The position numbers and the translations under genes were made by a program. DNA of 64,000 nucleotides. Origin: Thermomicrobiales bacterium (GTDB lineage Bacteria; Chloroflexota; Chloroflexia; Thermomicrobiales; UBA6265). The stretch spans positions 1 to 64,000 of the forward strand of contig JAUJOZ010000029.1 of assembly GCA_030447415.1 (NCBI GenBank), given 5' to 3'. The notes beneath the pieces were generated by a model. That model was not told where the DNA came from. It saw only the letters and a list, made by a program, of their open reading frames with translations, and did not search any database. Positions 29,353 to 38,029 of this stretch are shown piece after piece (the first letter of the stretch is position 1; each line of letters opens with the position of its first letter).

Positions 29353-31053
29353 ATGGCCGCCATATGCAAGGACGCCCCGGCACTGCGCTGGGGACGCGCG
29401 AAGGTTGTGGAGGTCTTCGAGGCGGACCTGCGCTCGCTCGCGGCGTTCCGTATCGTCCTGGCGGTCATCGTCCTCGTCGATCTCGCTGTTCGGGCCGGCA
29501 ATCTTTCCGCGCATTACACCGACGAAGGGGTCGCGCCGCGCGCGCTTGCACTCGCAGCATTGAAGCGCTCGCAGTGGTCGTTGAATCTGATGAATGGGAC
29601 GGCCTTCTTCCAGGCGTTGTTGTTCGGGATCGCGGCGTTGGCGGCGCTGGCGCTGCTCGTCGGCTATCGCACGCGCCTGATGACCGTGGTCGTGTGGGTG
29701 ATGGTGTACTCAATTCAGTGGCGTAACCCCTGGTTGCTGAACGCCGGCGACGCCTTGCTGCGCGTGCTCCTCTTCTGGGCCATGTTCATCCCCCTTGGCG
29801 CCTACTGGTCGGTTGACCGCGCGCGCACGACCGTGTCCGGGCGGTTGTCGATGCGCTTCTTGTCGCTGGGTGTGGTCGGCTTGTTCCTGCAGATCGCGTT
29901 CTTGTACTTGTTCGCTGCGGTCCTCAAGTCGGGCCCAGAGTGGCGCGAGCAGGGCACCGCGATCTATTACGCGTTGAGCCTCGACGACCTCACCACGCCG
30001 GTTGGTTCGTACCTTTATCAGTTCCCCACGCTGCTCAAGGTGCTGACGATCGGCACCCTCGGGCTTGAAGCCTTCGGACCCTTCCTGCTGTTCTTCCCGG
30101 TCCTCACCGGTCCCGTGCGCACCGGGGCGGCCATGGCCTTCATAGGTTTGCAACTGGGCATCCTGGTGACGATGGATTTTGGGCTCCTTTCCTGGCTTAG
30201 CGCGTTGTGTATGGTCTGCTTCTTCCCCAGTTGGTTCTGGGACGAGGCCCTGCCCAAGCTTCGCGCCGCCTTTCCGAAGCGATTCAACATCGCGCAGCGC
30301 CTGCGGCCTATGGCGGCACGCCTGGCTCACGTCCACGGGTTGCCCCTCCGGGCGCGGTTGTCCGGGTGGGGGAGTGTCGGACAGCCCTCCCTCGTGGGGA
30401 TCACGGCGAGCATGGCGGCAGACGCCAACGCCATCCGACCCGGGAGCCATGCTGCGCGCGCGAGCGTGCCCCCGCCGGTGGAGACAGCCGCGAGGACGGG
30501 CGTTGAGGCGACGAGCGGACGGTCTTCGCTCGGGCTCAATCTCCTCGCCGCGTTTTTCGTGCTCTACGTCTTTGGCGCGAACCTCGCATCCGTCAACGCC
30601 TTCACGATGCCGGAGCCGCTCCGCCCCGTCGGTCACGTGTTCGGCATCAACCAAGGATGGCGGATGTTCGCTCCCGGCCCGTTCAAGGCCAACATGTGGT
30701 ACGTCATCCCTGGGACCCTGCGTGATGGGCGGCAAGTCGACCTGCTGTTGCCCGTCATCCACAACGATCCGCACCTGTTCAACGAGGTATCGTGGGAGAA
30801 GCCGTCAAACCTCGCCGACGTCTTCGAGGACAAGTCCTGGCGCAAGTATCTAACGGCAATGGCGAACAAGCGTGCCAACACTGAGCGCAGTTATTTCGCT
30901 AGATATATCTGCCGCATGTGGAACGCGACTCATGCAGGGACCCCCTCGGAGCTGACGACCCTTGAAATCGTCCGTGTGATAGAGCGGACCTTGCCGGACT
31001 ACGAGCGGGGTAGGCCGGAACGGGAGGTGCTGTCGGAGCACAGTTGTGGGTGA
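29353..31053 (+). CDS. HTTM-domain membrane protein (vitamin K carboxylase-like fold)
   Basis: A 566-residue multi-pass membrane protein from ATG 29353, preceded by GGGAGG. The start FEADLRSLAAFRIVLAVIVL is the characteristic HTTM entry helix. Further helices include FFQALLFGIAALAALALLVG, the region WRNPWLLNAGDALLRVLLFW with the conserved N-x-GD, and AFLYLFAAVLKSG. A soluble C-terminal part begins with WRMFAPGPFKANMW. HTTM proteins resemble the membrane domain of gamma-glutamyl carboxylase; as I recall they often neighbour or fuse with DCC (DUF393) proteins, and one lies 6.5 kb away at 37947. The stop TGA coincides with the tip of an IS3-like end, so the native C-terminus may have been longer. 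Confidence 0.85.
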   Translation: MAAICKDAPALRWGRAKVVEVFEADLRSLAAFRIVLAVIVLVDLAVRAGNLSAHYTDEGVAPRALALAALKRSQWSLNLMNGTAFFQALLFGIAALAALALLVGYRTRLMTVVVWVMVYSIQWRNPWLLNAGDALLRVLLFWAMFIPLGAYWSVDRARTTVSGRLSMRFLSLGVVGLFLQIAFLYLFAAVLKSGPEWREQGTAIYYALSLDDLTTPVGSYLYQFPTLLKVLTIGTLGLEAFGPFLLFFPVLTGPVRTGAAMAFIGLQLGILVTMDFGLLSWLSALCMVCFFPSWFWDEALPKLRAAFPKRFNIAQRLRPMAARLAHVHGLPLRARLSGWGSVGQPSLVGITASMAADANAIRPGSHAARASVPPPVETAARTGVEATSGRSSLGLNLLAAFFVLYVFGANLASVNAFTMPEPLRPVGHVFGINQGWRMFAPGPFKANMWYVIPGTLRDGRQVDLLLPVIHNDPHLFNEVSWEKPSNLADVFEDKSWRKYLTAMANKRANTERSYFARYICRMWNATHAGTPSELTTLEIVRVIERTLPDYERGRPEREVLSEHSCG

Positions 31054-31254
31054 CCGGCACCCCGAAAACTCGCGCACCTGGAGGGTTAGGATGGAGATGG
31101 ACATTGACCCGAGAGAAGGCTCCCCATGAAGAAGCCGCCCTTTTCCGAGGAGCAGGAGGTCGACGCGCGGCGCCAGGCGGGAGCCGTTGCCCCGGCGGCC
31201 GCTCGCCGTAATCTCAGGATCAGCCAGCAGACATTTTACCGCCGGAACTGGTAG
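31051..31254 (+). mobile_element. IS3-family remnant: terminal repeat plus truncated orfA
   Basis: TGACCGGCACCCCGAAAA at 31051 resembles IS3-family ends. It is followed at 31126-31254 by a 42-residue frame, MKKPPFSEEQEVDARRQAG then RISQQTFYRRNW, which is the start of an IS3 orfA (typical MKKSRFTEEQI and GISEQTFYRW) with substitutions and an early TAG. The rest of the element is gone. Confidence 0.6.
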
Positions 31255-31327
31255 TACGCCGGGACACGCCTCGTCGGCGTAGCCGGGTTAGCCACTTTTC
31301 TGTCGCAGAAGGAGAGGAAGAGGCGCC

Positions 31328-32251
31328 GTGCCGCGTTACGTCCCGCTGATGAACTGGACCGAAGACAGCGAAGACAGCGAGGCGCGCGCCGTGCGTCGGG
31401 TGACCGCGTCGCTGTTGGTCTTTGCTGCCATTCTCGTCGTCGCCACGCTGCTCGTCGCCTCGCCGCGCGTCGGCTTGGCACTCGATTACCGGGCAACGGT
31501 GCGGATCGGGGGGGCTGTGGTCGATGCCGAGGTGGCGCACACCTCCTCGGAGCGGCAGCGCGGGCTGTCCTTCCGCGACGGCCTGGCGCCGGGCACCGGC
31601 ATGCTCTTCGTCTACAGCGGTGCCGATTACCGGACCTTCTGGATGAAAGACATGCGCTTCTGCATCGATATCGTTTGGATCGAGGGCGGCCAAGTGGTCG
31701 GAGCCGTGCAGAACGCGTGCCCCTCACCCGCGGGAACGCCAGACTCGCAGCTGCCGCGCTACACCTCGCCGGTTCCCGTGCGCTACGCGCTGGAGGTGCC
31801 AGCCGGCTGGCTGGCGCGCAACGGGCTCGGCCGCGGCGCCCCGGTCACCATCACCTGGACGGGGATCGCACTCCGCATTGTCAATAGCGGCCGTACCAGC
31901 AACTCGGTCACCTCGCTCTACGCCTACGACAACGACCTGGCCACCTCCTGGCGTACCAATAGCTCGACCCCACCGAGCTCCGCCTACGTCTGGTTCGACC
32001 TCGGCGCCACCAAGTCGATCGGCACCATCAAGTGGCTGTTTGCCCAGACGGGGTACGCCGACGCGCTCACGATCCAGGCCAGCAACGACGGGGTCACGTG
32101 GGCGACCCTCGCGACGCCGGGCGGTGCTGCCGCCGGCACCTGGCAGTCACTCAGTACCCGCGTCTCGGCGCGCTACGTCCTGTTCTCTTTCGGCAACCCG
32201 AATCGTGATCCACAGCTCGGTTACCTGAGCGAGGTCCGAATCCTCTCGTAA
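31328..32251 (+). CDS. DUF192 domain fused to an F5/8-type C (discoidin-like) domain, membrane-anchored
   Basis: A 307-residue protein from GTG 31328 with AGGAAGAGG upstream. A membrane helix (TASLLVFAAILVVATLLVAS) exports the rest. Residues 55-175 form a DUF192 domain with its typical ERQRGLSFRDGLAPGTGMLF, FWMKDMRFCIDIVWI and ALEVPAGWLARNGL. Residues 180-307 form a discoidin-like sandwich (YDNDLATSWRTNSS, VWFDLGATKSIGTIKW, RYVLFSFGN), a carbohydrate-binding type fold. The fusion suggests a surface role in carbohydrate or wall binding; DUF192 has no settled biochemical function. Confidence 0.8.
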   Translation: MPRYVPLMNWTEDSEDSEARAVRRVTASLLVFAAILVVATLLVASPRVGLALDYRATVRIGGAVVDAEVAHTSSERQRGLSFRDGLAPGTGMLFVYSGADYRTFWMKDMRFCIDIVWIEGGQVVGAVQNACPSPAGTPDSQLPRYTSPVPVRYALEVPAGWLARNGLGRGAPVTITWTGIALRIVNSGRTSNSVTSLYAYDNDLATSWRTNSSTPPSSAYVWFDLGATKSIGTIKWLFAQTGYADALTIQASNDGVTWATLATPGGAAAGTWQSLSTRVSARYVLFSFGNPNRDPQLGYLSEVRILS

Positions 32252-32722
32252 CCCCTCGGCACGGCGGGACCCGCCTCTGAGGGGTGGTCACGGCAGGAGC
32301 GACGATCGCGCGTCTCAACGCAAGGCCGGCCACGGCCTTCTGCGGTCCGTCCCGCTCCAGCAGGTCGCGCCACGGGGGCCGGTCCGCAGGAGCCAGAGGA
32401 GGCCTGCAAAGGCCGTGCGGGGGTCTCTGGCGGACCTTCCGCTCCGGGGTTTCTGCTAGTCGTCGGTCAACCCCCGCGCCTCGCGCTCGCGGGTGCCGCG
32501 CCATCGGGTTTGCAGACGCACCCTGACCCGCCGGGGGAACACGACCACAAGAAACGCCACCCAACCCCACCGCCGCAACGCCACGAACGCGACAGGCGGC
32601 GCGCTGAGCGGCTCTAGCCGCGCGAAGTGGGTCGAGATGGGCGGACGCGCTATACTTATGGCCACGCACGGGGGAAGCGGAAGTAGGCCCTGTGGGCCAC
32701 GCCGCGAGGAAGGGAGCGGGGC
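32252..32722. other. Intergenic stretch with a weak hairpin
   Basis: CCCCTC and GAGGGG shortly after the stop at 32251 could pair, without a T tract. No gene is supported; the promoter for the following exported protein should be near 32640-32720. Confidence 0.35.
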
Positions 32723-34144
32723 ATGGTTCGGGTCGGCGGGACGTGGATACTACGGGTCGTTGTTGGGCTGGTCGTCGCGGTCGCGGCGGTCGCGCTGCCC
32801 TCCCCAGCCGGCGCGGGCCACGCGTGGGGCAGCTACCACTGGGGACGCACGGCTAATCCGTTCACCGTCCAGCTCGGCGACAACGTAAGCAGCACCTGGG
32901 ATAGCTACCTCGGCACCGCCTCGTACGATTGGTCGAGGTCGACGGTCCTCGATGCGCCGGTTGGCGCGGGGCGCACCAGCAGTCTAAGCACGTGCGCGCC
33001 GACCTCGGGCCGCATCGAGGTCTGCAGCGCGGCGTACGGCCGCACCGGCTGGCTCGGCGTCGCTAACGTCTGGACCTGGAACGGACACGTCGTACAGGGC
33101 GCCGTCAAGCTGAACGACACCTATTTCAACACCAGCACGTACAACACGCCGGCGTGGCGGCGCCTCGTGATGTGCCAAGAGGTGGGCCACACCGTCGGCC
33201 TCGACCACACGGACGTCACCTCCAACAACGCGAACCAAGGCACGTGCATGGACTACACGAACGACCCGAACGGCGGCGCGGGGGGCGCCAGCAGCACCGA
33301 CCCGAGCAACGAGCACCCAAACCTGCACGACTACGAGCAGCTGGCGTCGATCTACCGTCAGCACGCGGACACCACGACCACCGCCGGCAGCACGTCCGCA
33401 GCGCAGACGGCCGGGCAGAGCGGGCAGGCGATCCACGACCCGGCCGGCCCTGAGCGGGGCGGCGTCTCCGCCTTCGTCACTGAGCTCGGCCGGGGCAACC
33501 GGGTGATCACCTTCGTCATCTGGGCCGACGCCAACCTGATGGCGGCAACGCACGCCAATCCCAATGCCCCGGTCGCCAACACCACGACCGACGAGGAGAG
33601 CTTCCCGGTCGACGGTGGCACGCACGACCACGAGGGGGAGGCGGCGCTCGATAGCGACGCCGACAACCTTGACGACGCGGCCGAGGCGACGCACGGCACG
33701 GATTCGGCCAACCCCGACACCGATGCCGATGGCCTAGCCGACGGCGACGAGGTGCACACCTACGGCACGACCCCGCTGGTCTGGGACACGGACGGGGACG
33801 GGGTGAGTGATGGCAACGAGATCTTCGGCGTCGGCACCAACCCGCTGGTCGCCGATGGGGCCACCCTCAACGGCGGGACGAGCGGCGCGGTGGCCGCGCC
33901 CGAGGCGGGCGCGGGCTTCGCGGTCGGGGCCACCGTCGTCACCACCGACGCGGTCAACCTGCGGGCGACCGCGTCCCGGCAGGGGGAGATCGTCACGGAA
34001 TTGGCGGCAGGCACCGTCCTGACGGTGACCGGGGCAGCCGTGCAGGCGCAGGGGCTAACCTGGTACCCCGTCGTGGTCGTTGACCCGGCGACCGGGCAGT
34101 CCCTGGCCGGCTACGTCACCGCCGACTTTCTGGACGTGGCGTAG
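32723..34144 (+). CDS. Secreted matrixin-like protein with thrombospondin-type-3 repeats and SH3 tail
   Basis: A 473-residue exported protein with signal peptide RVVVGLVVAVAAVALPSP. The metalloprotease-like domain has MCQEVGHTVGLDHTD near residue 150, which fits the matrixin HExxHxxGxxH box except that the first His is Gln. Asp/Asn-rich repeats follow (DSDADNLDD, DTDADGLADGDE, DTDGDGVSDGNE), the calcium-binding thrombospondin type 3 pattern, and then an SH3-like domain (VNLRATASRQGEIVTEL, WYPVVVVDP). Loss of one zinc ligand questions proteolysis. A broken paralogue at 40489-39449 shows the same CQEVGH. Confidence 0.75.
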   Translation: MVRVGGTWILRVVVGLVVAVAAVALPSPAGAGHAWGSYHWGRTANPFTVQLGDNVSSTWDSYLGTASYDWSRSTVLDAPVGAGRTSSLSTCAPTSGRIEVCSAAYGRTGWLGVANVWTWNGHVVQGAVKLNDTYFNTSTYNTPAWRRLVMCQEVGHTVGLDHTDVTSNNANQGTCMDYTNDPNGGAGGASSTDPSNEHPNLHDYEQLASIYRQHADTTTTAGSTSAAQTAGQSGQAIHDPAGPERGGVSAFVTELGRGNRVITFVIWADANLMAATHANPNAPVANTTTDEESFPVDGGTHDHEGEAALDSDADNLDDAAEATHGTDSANPDTDADGLADGDEVHTYGTTPLVWDTDGDGVSDGNEIFGVGTNPLVADGATLNGGTSGAVAAPEAGAGFAVGATVVTTDAVNLRATASRQGEIVTELAAGTVLTVTGAAVQAQGLTWYPVVVVDPATGQSLAGYVTADFLDVA

Positions 34145-34229
34145 GCCGATCGCTCGTTTGGCGGATGGGCGGGCCACCGCGGCCCGTCCATCCGCTCAGC
34201 ATCGATGGACCGGAGGGACTCAAGCGATC

Positions 34230-34957
34230 ATGGGACGTCGTTGCCCTCGTGCGCGTCACGTATGGCTCGGCCTAGTGGCGCTCGTGCTCCTGCTCGGCCC
34301 ACTGGCCGCAGGCGTGGTCGACGCCGCGGCCAAGCCGCCCGGTCCAAGCACCGGCGCTGGGTGCCTGCGGGCCGATGGCACGACCGGCTCCGCTGAGGTC
34401 GTGCTCGACCCGGGTCACGGTGGCGGCGATACGGGCGCCGTCAATGCTACCTACGCTTTAGTCGAGAAGGAGCTGACCCTCCAGGTTGCCGCCCGCGCGG
34501 CCGAGCTTCTGGGGACCAGCCGCGTGGCACTCACCCGCTACGACGATCGGGCGCTGGGTAACAGCGAGCGGGGGAGATCGCCAACGCCTGCGGCGCCGCC
34601 GTCTTTGTCTCGATCCACTTCAACGCCGCGAGCGACCCAAGCGTCGACTACACGAAGACGTTCTGGGGGAAGCGGCGCAAGGACGAGGCCTTCAGCGGGG
34701 TGATGCACGACGCGTTGGTCGGGCAGCTTGGGATCGCCGGTGGTGGGGTCGGTCAGTTCGCCACCGGCTCGCTCCTGCAGGCGGAGATGCCGAGCACCCT
34801 CGCCGAGACCGTCTTCCTCTCCAGCGACGCGGAAGCGCAGCGGATCGCGACCGACGACGGTGCCCGCCTCGAGCAGATTGCCCAGGCGATCGCTCGCGGT
34901 GTGGCTGACGGACTTTTGGGGCCGCCCTTTGCCCAAGCCCAAGGTAACGGAGGCTAA
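34230..34957 (+). CDS. N-acetylmuramoyl-L-alanine amidase (Amidase_3), frameshifted
   Basis: ATG 34230 follows CGGAGGGA. Signal peptide WLGLVALVLLLGPLAAG. The catalytic domain starts VVLDPGHGGGDTGAVNA with the zinc His, then KELTLQVAARAAELL and RVALTRYDDRALGNSERG. At 34570 GCGGGGGAGATCGCC lacks one G, after which the +1 frame gives IANACGAAVFVSIHFNA with the next zinc His, then SGVMHDALVGQLGI and an ending RLEQIAQAIARGV. Total about 242 residues. The break is in a G run, so it may be a sequencing artefact. The enzyme would cleave the peptide from cell-wall glycan outside the cell. Confidence 0.78.
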
Positions 34958-35270
34958 TACCGACTGCCGCTGCACTTTGATACCGTCACCAACGCCACCG
35001 CGTCGACGCCTAACGTGCTTAGACCTGCCAGGTGCGCAGCTAGGGATGGTGGTCCGGCCCGGTACCTCGGTCGGAGCAGAAGCGCCATCGCAGGGCGCTG
35101 GGCGGCCTGGCGGGCATCTCCGCCCGTGTGGGCGTCGTGGAGAGCGCCGGCGCGGCGGGTTCCTTGTGGGTGATTTGCCTTGGCCGCAAAGCGTCCAAAA
35201 CAGGCAGGAGATTGTACGGACTCTACCGGTCAGACTCGGTGGTTGCGATGCTGCCCACGAGGAGGGCGTG
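34958..35270. other. Intergenic stretch
   Basis: No gene is supported between the amidase and the first IS630 pseudogene; part of it is probably the left arm of that element. Confidence 0.3.
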
Positions 35271-36322
35271 ATGGCCACCACCGACGGCGAGCTAACCCAC
35301 GAGCCAAACGGGCACGAGCTCGACGAGGGGGCTGTTCGGTTTGAGGCCTCGCCATCACGGTGCTGCGGGTGTGCCAGCAGCTCGCGGCCGAGGGCCTGGA
35401 CGCGACGCTGGAGCGCAAGTACCGTGACCGCGTCTACGAGCGCGCATTGGACGGCGAGCAGGAGGCCCGCCTAAGCCCCCTCGCCTGCAGTACGCCCCCG
35501 GACGGCCAGGCTCGCTAGACGCTTCGCCTGCTCGCCGACGAGCTCGTCCGCCTGGAGGTGGCGGAGACGATCTCCCACGAGACTGTCCGCCCGGCACTCA
35601 AAAATGCGCTCAAACCCTGGTTGAAGGAGCAGTGGTGCCTCGCCCCCACCGCCGACCCGATCTTGGTCTGGCGCATGGAGGACGTGCTCGCCGTCTACCA
35701 GCGGCCGCCCGATCCCATCGGGCTCATCGTCTGCCTGGACGAGGCGAGCCGCCAGCTCCTCGCCGACACGCGTCCCCGCCTGCTCCTCGCGGCCGGCCAG
35801 CCCGCCCGCCACGACCCCGAGGACGTGCGCGGCGGAATGGCCAACGTTTTCCTGGTGACCGAGCCGCTGTGCGGCTAGCGCACCGTCTTAGTCAGTGAGC
35901 AGCGGACCCGGCTGGGCTTCGCCGCCTGGGTCAAGGAGTTCGTCGATGTCCATTACGCCGCCGAGCAGATCGTGCTGGTGCTGGACCAGCTCAACACCCA
36001 TTCCCCGGCCTCCCTCTCCGCTGGCTTCCCGCCCGCCGAGGCGCGGCGCCTGGTGGAGAAGCTGGAGGTCCACCACACGCCCAAACCGGCAGCTGGCGCA
36101 CCAATGGCGGAGCTTGAGTTGAGCGTCCCGGAGCGGCAGTGCCTGGGCCGGCGGTTCGGCGACCGCGGGACGCTGGAGCGGGCGGGCGCCGCCTGGGCCG
36201 GGCGCCGCCTGGGCCGGGCGCCGCAACGCGGGCGCCTCGACCATCCGCTGGCAATTCACCACCGCCGACGCCCGCATCAAGCTCCGCTGCCTCTACCCGG
36301 CGAATCAGCCCCGACACTCGAC
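35271..36322 (+). pseudogene. IS630-family transposase copy 1, inactivated by nonsense codons
   Basis: From ATG 35271 (MATTDGELTHEPNGHELDEG), after one shift near 35350, the protein reads VCQQLAAEGLDATLERKYRD, LADELVRLEVAETISHETVR, LKPWLKEQWCLAPTADPILV, VCLDEASRQLLADTRPRL and IVLVLDQLNTHSPASL, the order of an IS630 DDE transposase. Two Trp codons are TAG: in QAR-stop-TLRLL at 35517 and LCG-stop-RTV at 35877, both TGG to TAG. Further damage follows near 36080 and 36200, ending TIRWQFTTADARIKLRCLYP. It ends where the next IS630 begins. Confidence 0.8.
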
Positions 36323-36324
36323 TA

Positions 36325-37318
36325 GAGCGGCGTTCATAACAGTTGGCCGGGGAGCAGATAGCCGGCGGCGCGGTAGAAGCCGCGGGCGTCGGCTGGGGTG
36401 AGTGCGGCGAGGGCTGGCCCGGCGGCGTCGACGAGCGCCTCGAAGGTGCACGCCTCCGCTCGACGCAGCTGCTGCTTGAGCTTGGCGAAGGCGGGCTCGA
36501 TCGGGTTGAAGTCGGGCGAGTACCGGGAGGAAGCGCAGCCGGCACCCCGCCGCCTCGACCACCCGCCGGGCACGGGCGCTCTTGTGCACGTTGAGGTTGT
36601 CCAGCAGCACCGTCTGCCCCGGGCGTAGCGCCGGTACCAGCTCCTGCGCCACCCACGCCTCGAAGGCGGGGCAGTCCAGCGCCCCCGGCAGCATCACCGG
36701 GGCAGCCACCCCGTCGGGCGTCAGGGCGGTGACGAGCGCCACCTGCTTGCGCCGCCCCCGCGGCACCCGGCCCATGGCCGCCCCCCGCGCGGGGCGCGGG
36801 CTCGCAGCGGGGTCAGCGTCGTCGGGGTGTCGGTCTCGTCCAGGAAGACCAAGTCGGCCGGGGCGAGCGCGGCCGCCCCGGCGCGGAACGCCGCCCGCTC
36901 GGCCTCGTCGCGCTCCCGGGCAATCAGCGTCTGTTTTTGAGTGGCAGCCCCAACCCGGGCCAGCAGCCGTGACATCGTCGCCTCGCTCACCCGCGCGCCC
37001 TGCTCCGCCGCCCAGCGGGCGCAGTGCTCGGCCAGCGTCGCGTCGGGGTGCGCGGCCACCTGGGCACGGAGAGCTGACCAGCGCTCCGGCGGCAGGAGCG
37101 GGGCGCGGCCCGGACGGGGTCGCGGGGCCGGGCTGCCCTGCTCCCGGTGCAGGCGGCGCCACCGCGACAGGGACCGGGGGCTGATGCCGAAGCAGCGGGC
37201 GATCTCGGCGCGCACGAGCCCGGCGTCCTCGGCTTGCAGCAACCGCTCACGGAGATCGACGGGGTACGGCTTCACGCCCCAAGTGTCCCCCCGAAGACAA
37301 CTCCATCGCAAGCCGCTC
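36325..37318 (-). mobile_element. IS630-family element copy 2 (994 bp) with TA target duplication
   Basis: The ends are inverted: GAGCGGC at 36325 and GCCGCTC ending 37318, each flanked by TA (36323-36324 and 37319-37320), the IS630 target dinucleotide. The element holds one transposase gene on the minus strand. It inserted right after the remains of IS630 copy 1. Confidence 0.85.
36334..37275 (-). pseudogene. Transposase of IS630 copy 2, two frameshifts
   Basis: GTG 37275 starts VKPYPVDLRERLLQAEDAGL, a helix-turn-helix domain with ISPRSLSRWRRLHREQG. The DDE domain begins ADLVFLDETDTPTTLTPLR, then after a shift near 36775 reads RRKQVALVTALTPDGVAAP and VLLDNLNVHKSARARRVVEA, and after another shift near 36535 RYSPDFNPIEPAFAKLKQQL, ending RAAGYLLPGQLL. 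All three catalytic regions are present. IS630 elements sometimes use programmed frameshifting, so one of the two shifts could be functional. Confidence 0.8.
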
Positions 37319-37320
37319 TA

Positions 37321-37581
37321 GATAGCCGCAGATCACCCAACGACCGCAGTCTGCAGACGCGCGCCATCCTATCCCAGCGTCAGCCGGCGCGCTCGAACCG
37401 CGGGCCGGCAGCACAGCTGCCCCGTAGCACGCGGTGCTCCCCTGGGGGCTGGTCGGCCGCGCGCCCACGGTCCGACCAAGCATCTGACCGGCCCACCCAC
37501 CTCGTGAGCGACCGCTACACCGCGGATGGTCCGTCCCTTTCCCGGCACCACGCTCATGTCTCCCGTGTCGCGGCTACGCGA
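37321..37581. other. Short intergenic stretch
   Basis: Lies between IS630 copy 2 and the 3' end of the DCC gene. No gene is seen. Confidence 0.3.
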
Positions 37582-37947
37582 CTACTCGGATCGAAACATG
37601 AATCGGCCGAAGAACGAGCGGTTCCGCGCGACGATCCAATAGCCCACCTCGATGAGCCAGATGAATGGCCGCCGCTGGCCCAGGCGAGCCAGGACCGGAT
37701 GCCAGCCGATCTCCTCCAAGACAAACAGCACTGCGCGCCCAGCGGAGAGCCGGGTTCCATCATGCGTGATGACCTGGATGGCCCGTCGCGCTCGCTCCTG
37801 GAGTTCAGGCGTCATCGGCGGGCTCGGACACTCCTGGTAGGGGACCGTCCGGAACTTCTCTCGCTGGTCGAATCGCCTGACCCAGGCGATAATGTTTCTT
37901 CAGAAGCTTCAGCCGCCATCCCAGATGAGCCAATGTTGGTCCGGCAT
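37582..37947 (-). CDS. DCC-family (DUF393) thiol-disulfide oxidoreductase, probable UxxU selenoprotein
   Basis: ATG 37947 follows AGGAG by 10 nt. The frame reads MPDQHWLIWDGG, TGA, Ser-Phe, TGA, RNIIAWVRRFDQREKFR, then TVPYQECPSPPMTPELQERA, RRAIQVITHDGTRLSAGRAV, LFVLEEIGWHPVLARLGQRR and IEVGYWIVARNRSFFGRF to a TGA stop, 121 residues. DCC proteins start with a DG-x-C-x-F-C-R motif and continue with a YQE and an ARxRxxF tail, all matched; the two TGA codons (37911-37909, 37902-37900) fall exactly on the two active-site cysteines. The rest of the frame is undamaged. I infer selenocysteine at both sites. A pseudogene is the alternative but would need two independent TGC/TGT to TGA changes at just these codons. 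Confidence 0.72.
37872..37890 (-). promoter_or_regulatory. Candidate bacterial SECIS hairpin
   Basis: On the minus strand ATCGCCT (37890-37884) pairs perfectly with AGGCGAT (37878-37872) around the loop GGGTC. The loop starts 17 nt after the second TGA and 26 nt after the first, within the distance known for bacterial SECIS elements, and contains the GG/GGU that SelB recognises in the E. coli fdhF hairpin. Folding and SelB binding are untested. Confidence 0.6.
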
Positions 37948-38001
37948 GCGCGGTCGTCTCCTTCGGGGAGCGTTGGACGAGAAACCGGAAAGTGGACCCA
38001 G

Positions 38002-38029
38002 AGGGTAGCACAACGAAAATCCCTAGCAA
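38002..38029 (-). promoter_or_regulatory. Possible promoter of the DCC gene
   Basis: TTGCTA (38029-38024) and TACCCT (38007-38002) are separated by 16 nt on the minus strand, about 55 nt before the ATG at 37947, in a locally AT-richer stretch. Confidence 0.3.
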
